A stretch of 64,000 bases of DNA, from assembly GCA_012274445.1 (NCBI GenBank), contig JAAROD010000015.1, forward strand, positions 434,001-498,000. Reading direction: 5' to 3'. A program made the position numbers and the translations under genes. The notes under the pieces are model-generated. The model saw only the letters and a list, made by a program, of their open reading frames with translations, had not been told where the DNA came from and did no database searches. The stretch is from Sclerotiophoma versabilis (Eukaryota > Ascomycota > Dothideomycetes > Pleosporales > Didymellaceae). Positions 46,336 to 56,588 of this stretch are shown here, piece after piece (the stretch's first letter is position 1; each line of letters starts with the position of its first letter).

Positions 46336-47635
46336 GTTGCGCGGCTAGAGTAATTGGACGCTTGCGGCGAGGGACGATGAGGAATGTCGCGGTGGGTAAT
46401 AGTCGTCGACTGGAGATGCGATGAGTGTGTGTGGAGGCATTCAATCCGCCTGTATTGCGCGTCAGCAGGCATGTTGATGTGAGGATAGACGCGACTAATG
46501 GATGCAGCACTAGGGCCAGACCCAGCGCAAGGAGGGCAGAGCACAAGGTGAAGGAGCTAGGAGTGACCTACACCGCGCGACGTATGATAGGCACTAGGAG
46601 GATATCCTCATCAGGGCAGTTTGCGGGGAATGCTCGGGATGGGTGGTCGACTGGAAGTCACGTAGCGCACGCTCCTTCGACGCGATGGCTCTGCTGAGGT
46701 TGAGGAGGCAGGAGCGCCCGGCCGCTCGCGCCTGCTTAGTAAGTCACGAGATCAAGTCCTGAGTGGCCCCTCCCCTCATGGAGCGCTGAAGGCCTCCAGC
46801 ACAGCGCAAGCAACAATGGGCAGCAATGGGAAGCAATTCACTCGAGACTCGGTGGGAGCATGCACTGTCGCGAAATTCCAGAAGACGCGTTTGTCGCATC
46901 GCAACCAGTGGAGTGGCTGCATTACCGGCACTCACAAGCCTGAGCTAACTGGATCGAATCCCCCGGAGCCGGTTCATCTGGCCGTGTCACAATGTCTCTC
47001 TCCACTTATTACATCACCCAGGTTCCTGGAGAGGCACGCTGAATGTCTGTTGCGGCCTGTTGAAGACCGCTCAGACTCGCCCAGCCCAATCGCGCCATGC
47101 CCTGTCTGCCCTATCGTTCCCGCAAGCTGATGTGACTTTCGCTTATCTCGAGTCAAATATCGTAGCTGATGGGGGTTTGATGTGCTTTTTCATTGTATGT
47201 TGCCTCCTACCAGACTATGATTCCCACTCTTAACATTCTGATTCAGTCTTGCACTTCGAATAGACTTCATCACACCACTACTAGTGGTTGCCCTGTTGGC
47301 CACCTCCACTCACCGAATAGCTGTAAAAACGTTGTCATTATGTCTCAAGGTCGTTATTTAGATCACAGTGAATCCGTATCGCAATTCGTGACTTGATTGT
47401 TCATGTCAAACCTTGCCATAAATGCACTCTCTAGATGGCGAATGCACGTGATGATGATGCATCGGCCTTGGCGCACGGAACGCGCCGACGCCTTCCACGA
47501 GCTTCATCAACATTGCGACAGGCAAACAACTCTCACCACCCTTGCAGCAGCCCTTCACCGCTCACGACTCCTCTCTCCTTTATCTGTGCCTCTCGATACT
47601 TTCGCACCAACCTCTCGACGTAATCACTGCCCACC
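46336..47635. other. Divergent promoter region of SWI1 and RPT3
   Basis: 1.3 kb between two divergent starts. It contains CACGTG at 47445-47450, about 190 bp upstream of the RPT3 start. A short upstream frame beginning near 47435 may be in the RPT3 leader. No further gene is seen. Confidence 0.5.
47445..47452 (+). promoter_or_regulatory. CACGTG box upstream of RPT3
   Basis: CACGTGAT matches the reverse of the Cbf1-type consensus RTCACRTG. Function inferred from the match only. Confidence 0.3.
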
Positions 47636-49003
47636 ATGGCTGACGCCGCTGTCGAGAACCCGTTGAACACTGTCCCGCCGCACAAGAAGCAGCTCCCGTC
47701 CTCGATACCGAACTTCGACACACTGGAGGGCTTCACAACAGAGGGCGACGATGACTACTCGACCTTCAAGAAGCTCCAAAGACAACTAGAGTATGTGGCC
47801 TACCCCACTCAAAGTAACAGCTACAGGTGGCTAACTGGCGCAGGTACATCCATCTTCAGGAAGAGTACATCAAGGATGAGCAGCGGAGCTTGAAGCGCGA
47901 GCTAGTAAGAGCACAGGAGGAGATCAAGAGGATCCAGAGTGTGCCGCTCGTGATCGGGCAGTTCATGGAGGCTATCGACCAGAAGTACGTTCGGCCATGT
48001 TTCACATGACATATTCAAAGCTAACCCTATCAGCACCGGTATTGTACAGTCTTCGACCGGCTCGAACTATGTCGTCCGCATTCTTTCCACACTCGACCGC
48101 GAACTCCTCAAGCCCTCGTCGTCCGTCGCCCTTCACCGCCACTCAAATGCTCTCGTTGACATCCTGCCTCCCGAGGCCGACTCGTCCATCGCTATGCTTG
48201 GGCAAGACGAGAAGCCTGATGTAACCTACGCCGACGTTGGTGGGCTGGACATGCAGAAACAGGAGATCCGGGAAGCTGTCGAGCTGCCCCTCACACACTT
48301 CGACCTGTATAAGCAGATCGGTATCGACCCACCGCGCGGTGTACTGCTCTACGGACCTCCGGGTACAGGAAAAACGATGCTTGTCAAGGCTGTGGCAAAC
48401 AGCACAACAGCGTCATTCATCCGTGTGGTAGGGTCTGAGTTTGTGCAGAAGTACCTGGGTGAGGGACCGCGCATGGTTCGTGACGTCTTCCGGATGGCGC
48501 GCGAGAACTCGCCATCCATCATCTTCATTGACGAAATCGACGCCATCGCCACAAAGCGTTTCGACGCACAGACAGGTGCCGACCGAGAAGTCCAGCGTAT
48601 TCTGCTTGAGCTGCTCAACCAGATGGACGGTTTCGACCAGACTTCCAACGTCAAGGTCATCATGGCTACCAACCGTGCCGACACACTTGATCCCGCGCTC
48701 CTTCGACCCGGTCGTCTCGACCGAAAGATTGAGTTTCCTTCGCTCCGAGACCGTCGTGAACGCCGTCTCATCTTCTCCACGATCGCAGGAAACATGAGCC
48801 TGTCGCCCGAAGTAGACATGGACAGCCTGATCGTGCGTAACGATCCGCTATCTGGTGCCGTGATTGCGGCCATTATGCAGGAGGCTGGCCTGAGGGCTGT
48901 CAGGAAGAACAGGTACAATATCATCCAGGCGGATCTGGAGGAGGCATACACTAGCCAAGTCAAGGGGACGACTGAGGCCGACAAATTCGACTTTTACAAG
49001 TAG
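47636..49003 (+). CDS. RPT3: 26S proteasome regulatory ATPase Rpt3 (subunit 6B)
   Basis: Exons 47636-47790, 47844-47984 and 48034-49003 give 421 residues; introns are 53 and 49 nt. An N-terminal coiled coil (about 40-90, [20 protein letters not shown]) precedes the OB-like domain and the AAA+ module. The latter has Walker A GPPGTGKT (206-213), Walker B IIFIDEID and the pore-loop-adjacent [11 protein letters not shown]. The arginine-finger region is [14 protein letters not shown]. The C-terminus KFDFYK ends with the HbYX-like Phe-Tyr-Lys tail that docks into the 20S alpha ring. Rpt3 is one of six ATPases in the base of the 19S particle that unfold ubiquitinated proteins. All motifs are intact and the length is normal. 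Confidence 0.97.
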
Positions 49004-50068
49004 ATTCGTCGCTGAATTGGCGAGGGGGGGGGGGGGGGTGGAAGTGACCTTGTACACTACGATAGACGTAGACCTCTTGGTCTGAATCTGCATGATGCAC
49101 ATGGGTTCAGCTGCATGTTTAATACAATGAATGACTACGAACATCTCACTTTACTCCCGACCCAAATATCAAACGACGCTGTCAGGCGATGTGTTCCTAC
49201 GTGCAAGAATCGACAAACCACTGCCTGCCTGCCTGCCTGCCTCCCAACTGGCGCGTTAGAAGCCCCAAGCACCACGCGAGCGGCTCAAATACACAGCATG
49301 GTATGGTATAGTATATACGTGATCAATTTCCTATCTACCCAGGTAAGTGCATTACCATGCAGGCCAGCGGTCAATCCACCACGTCACCCAACGCACACAC
49401 CCACACCCACACCCACACCACACACACCCCCCAAACCAGCGGATAATTATACTACAAGAAAGCCCCGCTCGCCGCACCCGAGCGCATACAATGCAATGCA
49501 ATGCAATGCATGCAGGAAAGAACAAGAACAAAAGAAGAAATCTAGATATCCGTAGCTAGCAATGCCGCTTTAAAAAAAAAAAAAGCACAAACCGTAGCCA
49601 TAAGGAGAAGAGGAGGAGGAGGAGGAGGAGGAGGAGGAGGATGAGGATGAGGATGAGGAAGAAGGGAGAGGAGCAAAAGCAAGGGGACAGGCTGACATTG
49701 CTAGCAGTAAAGGTTCTAAGAAAAGAAATAAAAGAAAAGAAAAACATGCAGAGAATAGCCGTTTCTCCGTCGATCCCGTCCGTGAGAGTATGGAAAAGCT
49801 GCAAAGTCTGAGATACAGGAGAAATACAACAAAGGAGAAGATCAAAGCAGAGCATGCCTCAGATCCTGCACGCACGTCCACATGTGCAGTGGGAAGCGTG
49901 GCGGGTGATGGGGTGCTCATGGTGGTATTGGTATTGGTATCATGCATTCGCTTGCTTGCAACAAATGAAGAAAGAAAAAGGCAGGACCATCCAGCTCGAT
50001 ATGCAAAGTGTCCGTGAGATTTTTGTGGTCCAGAACATTGTACGTGCACAAAGTGTGTGGGGGTGGGC
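49004..50068. other. Low-complexity 3' flanks between RPT3 and the lipid kinase gene
   Basis: The genes converge across 1.07 kb that is packed with simple repeats, listed separately. Long open frames in this region come from the repeats and show no domain. Confidence 0.6.
49024..49658. repeat. Cluster of microsatellites and homopolymers
   Basis: In order: a 15-nt G run (49024-49038), five TGCC units (49222-49241), a CACACC-type run (49394-49432), four ATGCA units (49491-49510), a 13-nt A run (49572-49584), about ten AGG units (49611-49640) and three ATGAGG units to 49658. The stretch between genes is otherwise unique sequence. Confidence 0.9.
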
Positions 50069-52877
50069 TTAGTTGACTCGAATCGTCGTCTCCAATGGCG
50101 TCCGGGGCAGCTCCTTGTCCACGCTACTACGCCCCTTGCTCTCCTTCGGCGGCGTTGGCGGCCCAGAATGCCTGTTATGCGCATAGTGGTCGTCCTTCGG
50201 CGGTGTGGGTGGTCGTTCCTCGCTCCCGGTTGCAGAATCCTTGGGAGGTGTAGGCGGCGGCCTGCCGTGCTCTATGTCCCGTGCGACGGGTCTTTGCAGA
50301 GGCGTGGCGTACGTTTCTTCTGTCGGTGGTGGAGGCGGAGAGCGGGTTGGTGCGTCGTGGGAGCGGTTGCTGCGGCCGCCTAGACTGGAGGCTTCGCCTG
50401 CTTCTTCAACAACAGGGAGCGTAGTGCCGATGTCGCCACGCTCGGCGGAGGGGCTGCGGACGGCGCGCATCTGCAGGTTCGGGACGTCCCGTTCGAGGGC
50501 GCCATGGCGTTGAGTTTTCTCAGCTTGGTGTTCGGCCTTCTCCATGATACGATCTGTGGAGGTTCGTGGGATGGCGCTGATGGCTTCCTCGGTAGGGTGA
50601 AGGGCTGCCTCTGCTTTCTCTCGCTCCGCGGCTTCTTTCGTCTTGGTCACGCCGGTGATGAACTTTAAGAAGCGATCTCCGTAACGTTCGGGAGGAATGG
50701 CGGATATCTGAGATTCCGTATTTGCAAGACCCTTGAAGAAATGCTCCATTCGCTTGATGAGAGAGTACTGCGAGAGTTAGTTGAAGAGTAAGGACAAGGT
50801 GGCTTGCTACACTTACATGTGTCAGACAGTCAATAATACCAAGGTAATAGATCTCCTCTCCAGGACGATCGTCCTCGTGTGTAGCTTGGAAACCACCATC
50901 GTCCGAGTAGAAGTAGAAGTGCTTCTTAGAGTCTTCCAGTTCGTCGGGCATGCGAGCAGAGGTCTGTTCCATGGGTACTGGCTTTTGTGTCTTCACGGAT
51001 TGTCGGAGCTCTCTTGCCTTGCGTGCGGTCTCCAACTTTGACGGCGTCCGCATCAGCTGATTGGGTTGGGGCTCCTCGGCAGCTTCGCCGCCTGGCTGGA
51101 ATACTTTCAATGTCTTCTCGCGAAGATTCTCCTCATTACCCTTTCCCAGGTCGTGGATGCCGATGAGCATTGAGTAGTCCATGATGTGAAGCTTCTGCAT
51201 CAACTTTACGTCCTTCTTCATCTGCTCAATAAAAGCCTCCTTCTTGGTTGGCCCCAACTCTAGATGCAGGTCTCTCCGCAGCCAGTTGAGATCCTTCAAT
51301 GTTGCGCGGGGGTTCTTCTCGAGGTCTTCTTCTCGGAAGTCGCGTCCAATGGTCGATCCTTTGAGATCAAAAGTGTGGTGAATGTCTCGATGCGGGGGAA
51401 ACAGGTTGTTCATGACGACAAAGTGAATCTTGCGTCCGTAGGGTATCTTTACGCGATGAAGGCCATAAAACTGAGAAAGAAGAGTGTTTGGGTTTTCTTG
51501 TACGTGGTTGTAGTAGTCCTTGAGGATCTTCCTGAGAAACTTGTGTTCGGCGTGGTGGATGGTCTTGATGATGTACTTGTAGTCTCTTGAGAAATAGAAG
51601 AAACTGCCGCTCTTGCCGGGTGAGCCGAGCTCGGACAAGATGTACTTGCTGGTTAGTGATACGAGGTAGTCGGCGGGGTCCAGCTTGAAGATGCCACGGA
51701 GATGGCGGAAGACCCAGGGGGCGTAGTCCTTGAACTTGAAGTCGTACTTGGCGGAGGGCGTGAGCTCGTTGCCGGTGATGTCGAAGGAGAACTTGTGCTT
51801 GGCATCGAAGTCGGCGTCGGTGAGTTCGCGGTCCATCTTGGCGTTGGTCCTCGAGACGGTGAATCGGATACCAGTCAGCATGTTGTAGGCGGTGACCCAG
51901 TTGACGTGGTTCTGGTCGACCTTTGTGCCGACGACGACGCGGTCCTCGTCCTCGTCTTCTCGCCGCTTGCGCTTGCTGGCGCGCTTCTGGCGTATGTGCT
52001 CGGCCCAGCGGGCGGCGTCTTCGTCCTGCGGCAGCTCGTCGAGGTGCATGTCCGAGTTGATGGATCGGGTGGTGCGGCGCACGAGAGACATGGAGCCTCT
52101 GCGGCGCGAGGCCGCGGTGGGGGAGAACCTCCCGGTTGCGGCGACGACATCGTCGGTGTTGTTCAGCGAGTCACGGGGGCGGGAGGTGGACAGCTTGGGG
52201 ACCTCGAGGGTGTGGCGCTGCTGCAGGCGGTGGGGGTGCTGGGACGGCGAGGGCATGGCTGTGGTGGAGCCGGCGTCGTTGGTGAAGGCGGGCGGCGCAG
52301 ACACGCGGTGGGGCGGGGCGGGCACGCGCAGGCTGGAGCTGGCGTCGGCGTCGGCGGGCGGCGAGGAGAGGTGGGGGACAAAGTCCTTCTGGGCCTCGCG
52401 GGTGCCGTCGAGCGGGCTCAGGTGGCCCAGCTTGACGTGGGTGGTGCCCAGCAGGTCGCGGGACTCGCTGCCGTGCACCGAGGCAAAGTAGCCGTCGTCG
52501 CGGGCGGGCAGCTCGCCCGAGGTGGCACGGCTGTCGGTGCTCTGGCGCAGGCTGTCGCGGGCGTCGTCGTGCGAGGTGCGGCGGGCGGCGGGCGAGGGCG
52601 AGGGCAGGCCGTTCGTCTTGGGCGGCGGCGGCGGCGGCGGCGGCTGCTGCTGCTGCGACTGGGTGCCTCTGCCTGTGCCGGTGGCGGTGCCATTGGGCGC
52701 GCGCTCGCGCAGCGGCAGCGACTTCTCGGACGGGGTGCGGTGCGGCAGGCCCTTGGGGGTGTGCGGGTGCGGGTGCGAGAAGTTCGGGGCGTCGCTGGCG
52801 GTGGGCTCACGCTCGCGCTCGCGCTCGGCCGCGTACGAGGACATCATCTGGGACTCATGGACGGTCGTCACGCTCAT
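50069..52877 (-). CDS. MSS4: Phosphatidylinositol-4-phosphate 5-kinase (Mss4 type)
   Basis: Exons 52877-50817 and 50767-50069 (49-nt intron) give 919 residues. The first 300 residues are Ser, Pro and Arg rich and look disordered. The PIPK catalytic domain runs from about 325 to 700: GSFFYFSRDYKYIIKTI (ATP-binding region), FDLKGSTIGR (about 507), HIMDYSMLIGIHD (about 566) and, across the intron, YYLGIIDCLTHYSLIKRMEHFFKG. The C-terminal tail has three PPTPPK units. The enzyme makes phosphatidylinositol 4,5-bisphosphate at the plasma membrane for actin and endocytosis. The frame is open upstream of the ATG at 52877 to at least a GTG at 52895 without an in-frame ATG, so a first exon further upstream is possible. 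Confidence 0.92.
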
Positions 52878-53437
52878 CAGCGAGGCGGCCTTCACGCCGG
52901 CGTAGGGCGGAGGCGACGGCAGCGGGGCGTGGGAGGCCAGCGTGGGTGCTGCGGCGGCCGCTGGGAGTCGTGCGTGCTGGTGCTGTGCTGCAGCGACGCT
53001 GGGAGAAGAGCGTGCTGGCGGCCGCGGCTAGCGGGTCGAGCGAGACGGGCGGCGAGGCGGCGAGGCGGAAGGCGGAGGGCGGAGGGCGGAGGGGATGGGT
53101 GCGCCTGGGTGCGCCAACAAGACTATGAGGATGCTGAGGCAGAGAGTCGCGCAGCTAGCAGGAAGGGGACAGCCTCGCGGTGGGCCCAGCTGGCAGCGAG
53201 AGCGACTCAGGGCCGTCGTCAGCCTCCCGAATGTCTTGGAGCGGTGCCGAAGATCCAGCAGGTCCAATTACCAGTGCGCGCCTTCGTCACAGCAGACACC
53301 GCGCCCTCAGATCGAGCCCCAAAACACACTCGCCCAGCTGGATGCGCTGATCAAAATCACGCCCGACACAGTGGTGCCGCTGTGGATGCGTCCTGTCTGG
53401 CACGCTGCACGCTGCTTTCACTGCTGCTCTGCCTGCC

Positions 53438-53443
53438 TGTTGC

Positions 53444-53481
<38 letters not shown>

Positions 53482-53482
53482 C
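53438..53482. repeat. TGCTGT trinucleotide-type repeat
   Basis: About 15 consecutive CTG/TTG triplets outside any supported coding exon, in the upstream region of the lipid kinase gene. Confidence 0.85.
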
Positions 53483-53955
53483 CGAGCTGCAGCCCTGTTC
53501 CCCTACCAACCTGCGCCGTCCGCTGGGAAATTAGGCCTGTTCTCGTCCAGCCCCATTCGCACTACTGCCACTTCACAGCCACGCCCGTCCGCATTCCAAC
53601 CTGTCGTTCCCACGCCCATGCCTGTGGCTTCTTTCTTCTCTGCGCCTTCAGACACACCTGCCGCCTCGCTCTGCACCCGCGCCCAGCGACGTCTCAACGC
53701 CTGGAAAATCTCTCTGCTCCTGCGCACCATCCGCTTTGCTCTGCACCAGGCTTTTTCCTTGCAAGCCACCTTCGGACCGCCGGATGCATCCTGCCCTAGT
53801 CTGCCCTTGCTGTCCAATCTCGCGGCCCTCGGCCAACACACGTCTTTCGTCCGTCGTGTCTCGTATTGATCGTATGTCCGTGAGGCCGCAAATCATCACC
53901 CACACGTTTGATCTCCCGTCAGAGATGTGAATATGCTGTCTTGTAGAGACATCAT

Positions 53956-54075
53956 TATGTTTCTGCAGACTTGACTATGTTTCTGCAGACTTGACTATGT
54001 TTCTGCAGACTTGACTATGTTTCTGCAGACTTGACTATGTTTCTGCAGACTTGACTATGTTTCTGCAGACTTGAC
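53956..54075. repeat. Six perfect 20-bp tandem copies
   Basis: The unit TATGTTTCTGCAGACTTGAC is repeated exactly six times without a mismatch, followed by a partial copy (TATG, then divergence). Each unit has a PstI-like CTGCAG palindrome. Identity between copies implies recent expansion. It lies 3' of the four-helix membrane protein gene, 170 bp from its stop. Confidence 0.97.
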
Positions 54076-54244
54076 TATGCTCTTCTGCCGACAGTATATC
54101 CGCACAATATATCCGCAAAAACCAAGTATTAGACATTACACCAACCGACTCCCACAACTCGCTCTGCTACCAGCCAACTACACAACAGAAACCCCCCAGC
54201 GCCACGACAACCTCCCGAGCCCCTTCTACGCTGCATATGCTGTT

Positions 54245-54856
54245 CTACGCTGCATGTGCTGGTGAGTCCTGCATATGATACTCCTCCAACCGTCTCCTCA
54301 CGCCCCTCTCAACTCCCTCCGCCACCCGCTTGTCTTTCTCCGCCTTATCAATCCTCCTTGCTGCAGCAATCAGGACCAACAGCCAGACAATGCCCACGAC
54401 AATCTGGATAGCTGCGAAGAAACCAAACAAAGACTGGAACGCGGAGTTCCATCTCTGCTCCAGGGCACTGTAGTAGATCAAGATGTTGAAAATCCCACAT
54501 ACCGCCCACATGGGGAATGCGAAAACCGACAGGCATAGAACAAAGACTGTGTTCAAGTGACTGTAGTAAGCCCATGCGAATGCGAGGCCCAGGAACGTTG
54601 TGTCGTACACAAGTGGTAACAGATACAACACCAGTATGCTACCGTTCTGGCTGTCGATGCCTTGCATGGGCAACGGCGGGTAATCCACGCCATTCGGCAC
54701 GTCGAATCCTTCGTCCACGTACTTGAAGTACTCCCGGTTGAGCTTGAAGTTGATGGAGAAGGCGGCGATGAAGATGATCCATTCTGCTATAACTAGTATA
54801 GATATCGCAACCAACCCAACAAGAAGCGAACTTCTGGGCTGACGTGGAGAAGACAT
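54245..54856 (-). CDS. Four-helix membrane protein of unknown function
   Basis: A single-exon frame of 203 residues from the ATG at 54856. The frame is also open upstream, but only with a non-ATG first codon. Four clear membrane helices: 11-35, 73-98, 103-128 and 143-166, with a 35-residue loop between the first two (NREYFKYVDEGFDVPNG), arranged like MARVEL or tetraspan proteins. The C-terminal tail is highly charged (RRIDKAEKDKRVAEGVERGVRRRLEEY), cytosolic and probably helical. There is no tetraspanin CCG motif. I cannot name the family with confidence; MARVEL-domain relatives in fungi (Nce102/Fhn1-like) are the best guess by topology. Confidence 0.7.
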   Translation of the reverse strand: MSSPRQPRSSLLVGLVAISILVIAEWIIFIAAFSINFKLNREYFKYVDEGFDVPNGVDYPPLPMQGIDSQNGSILVLYLLPLVYDTTFLGLAFAWAYYSHLNTVFVLCLSVFAFPMWAVCGIFNILIYYSALEQRWNSAFQSLFGFFAAIQIVVGIVWLLVLIAAARRIDKAEKDKRVAEGVERGVRRRLEEYHMQDSPAHAA

Positions 54857-55511
54857 TGAGATAGTATCGACGGTATCGATAGTGATAGACGGTATCGACA
54901 GCGATAGACGTCGACAGTGGGATTGTTTGATGCTGCGTTGCAAAGACAACGTCCAAAGATCTTCGAGTACCTATCAGGTCGAGAGTAGACTGCAGACGAG
55001 AGATACCCAAACCAGATATACATCGGGCAGCCCAAGCCGCTGAAGGCATGTGCAACAGCGATGTTCCTCGGCTTCGCTCTCGTTCACCAACATTAACCTA
55101 AAAGCCTTCTTTCAAAAAGCTTGTCGCTGACATAATTTCTGACATGTTGCGACTTGACCGGTGAAGAGCGGAGAAGATCCCACAATGTGTTTGTGGCGGA
55201 GGCTGAGCAAGCTTGTGACAGGGGTACACCACTCGATGTCTGTGTATTCTCCAGATTTCCGTCAACTTGGACCGCAACAAAGTATTCGCGATGTGCCTCG
55301 TTGTCCATAAAGGTGATGGTAGTAAACGGCGATCGCTCGTGTAGCTTCGCTTCGAGCATGTTGTATCATGCTCAGCCTCTCGAGTCTGCCTCGGCCGAGG
55401 ACAGCATTTGAAGTAGCGGACATTGTTGTGTCGAATATGTTATTCTACGACGAGCCGTCTCTTTATCGAGCGCTCGCTTATGAAAATGCGCTGGAGTACT
55501 CCAGCCTCCGT
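54857..55511. other. Intergenic, membrane-protein promoter side
   Basis: A 655-bp gap between two genes on the minus strand. Near 54,855-54,905 there is a short run of repeated ATCGA(C)GGT/ATAGAC motifs. Nothing else. Confidence 0.5.
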
Positions 55512-56588
55512 TCATCGTTCGATGCGTTGTTCTTCGCCTGACACTAGACTAACAACTTTGGTGCGGAAAGTTCGACGCTTCTCAGCATGGCTGTCTTCTA
55601 GCATCTGCGTGATGTGGTCGATGGTAGATTTTGTAACGCGAGTCTGCTTGACAGACCATCCAGAGTTGTCTTTGTCAGCATCGTGCGCCGAAATCCAAGC
55701 TTTAGCATACAGATCGCGAGCGATGCGAACACCGCCTGGGGATCCAGCTGAAATATTCCCACCCAGATACCATGGATTGTCCACGCAGTCAAAGGAATGC
55801 AGCAACGCTGTTAGAGGAAGCGCCGACTCCGAAACCAGATAAGAAGAGGCGTACGAGCGAACAATATCATACGAAACCCCATGCGGCGAGTAGATGACGG
55901 AAAGAGTTCTCTCTCTGTCGTCGTTGGGTGATGGTACGATTGTTCGAGGCGACGATGCTATAGTCATCGGTGATCCTGGCGATGCAGGTGGGCTCATAGG
56001 AAGATCTAGATAATAGCCAGAGCTCGTAGCCGACAGCACTGTGCAGGGCGGTCGGTACGTGATGCCAATAGCATGGTGTAGTCTCGAAACATCTCTCCTC
56101 TCCGGCATCCATGCTATTGTAACCTCGCCGCACGATCCTCTCGGTGTTGGCGGTGGCAGCACAATGCGGTGGATAGTTCGGTCATCGCCTTGCACGTATC
56201 TAGATAGAGCCTGAACAAGCTCAGGCCGAAAGTGTTTCCACGATCGAATCTTCTTGGCGGCAGGCGGGGTTGCGAGAATCGTAGATTCGCAGCTCGGTGG
56301 CAGCTGACGGAGCGTTTCCTCGTGGCAGTGGTCGGGCTTATCTTGGGAGATGAGGATGAGATCTGGTTCATGTTCCAACTCTTGAAGATGGAAGATGCAT
56401 GGTTGCGCTTTTTGGTGCGAGATGGAGAATGTCGAGTTGAGGATGATGGATGGACCAACCAACCAAGGATCAATCAGGATTGTGAAGGATCCTGGAAAGA
56501 GACCTGGGGAAGACAGTGGGGCCACAGGTGGACTGAATGTGAGCAGAAACGCCGTGTCACCGTTCAATGACTTGACTGTCAGGGACAT
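55512..56588 (-). CDS. Metallo-beta-lactamase-fold protein with degenerate metal site
   Basis: A single-exon frame of 358 residues from an ATG at 56588. The N-terminus (LNGDTAFLLTFSP, then FTILIDPWLVGPS) is the standard first sheet of the UlaG/Lactamase_B_2-like group. The usual SHxHxDH metal motif is replaced by S81-Q-D-K-P-D86-H87, so two zinc-binding His are missing and only the Asp-His pair remains; CHEETLRQLP follows. A proline/serine-rich insert (about 198-230) interrupts the middle, then YSPHGVSYDIV and LLHSFDCVDNPWYLGGNISAG resemble the C-terminal sheet. Hydrolysis by the normal mechanism is doubtful. The same form of the motif may be normal for this fungal subfamily. Function unknown; no signal peptide or helix is seen. 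Confidence 0.75.
   Translation of the reverse strand: MSLTVKSLNGDTAFLLTFSPPVAPLSSPGLFPGSFTILIDPWLVGPSIILNSTFSISHQKAQPCIFHLQELEHEPDLILISQDKPDHCHEETLRQLPPSCESTILATPPAAKKIRSWKHFRPELVQALSRYVQGDDRTIHRIVLPPPTPRGSCGEVTIAWMPERRDVSRLHHAIGITYRPPCTVLSATSSGYYLDLPMSPPASPGSPMTIASSPRTIVPSPNDDRERTLSVIYSPHGVSYDIVRSYASSYLVSESALPLTALLHSFDCVDNPWYLGGNISAGSPGGVRIARDLYAKAWISAHDADKDNSGWSVKQTRVTKSTIDHITQMLEDSHAEKRRTFRTKVVSLVSGEEQRIER

Larger units (their letters stand above)
52878..54244. other. Lipid kinase promoter side with CTG-type and 20-bp repeats
   Basis: GC-rich sequence upstream of the lipid kinase, then a TGT/TGC run and the 20-bp tandem array. Long frames on the plus strand over 51.7-53.5 kb mirror the kinase gene and are not supported as genes. 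Confidence 0.5.

Noticed and set aside
51702..53534. 610-codon open frame on the plus strand
   Set aside because: It is the mirror of the lipid kinase gene, with Gly/Arg/Val-rich composition typical of an antisense GC-rich frame and no domain.
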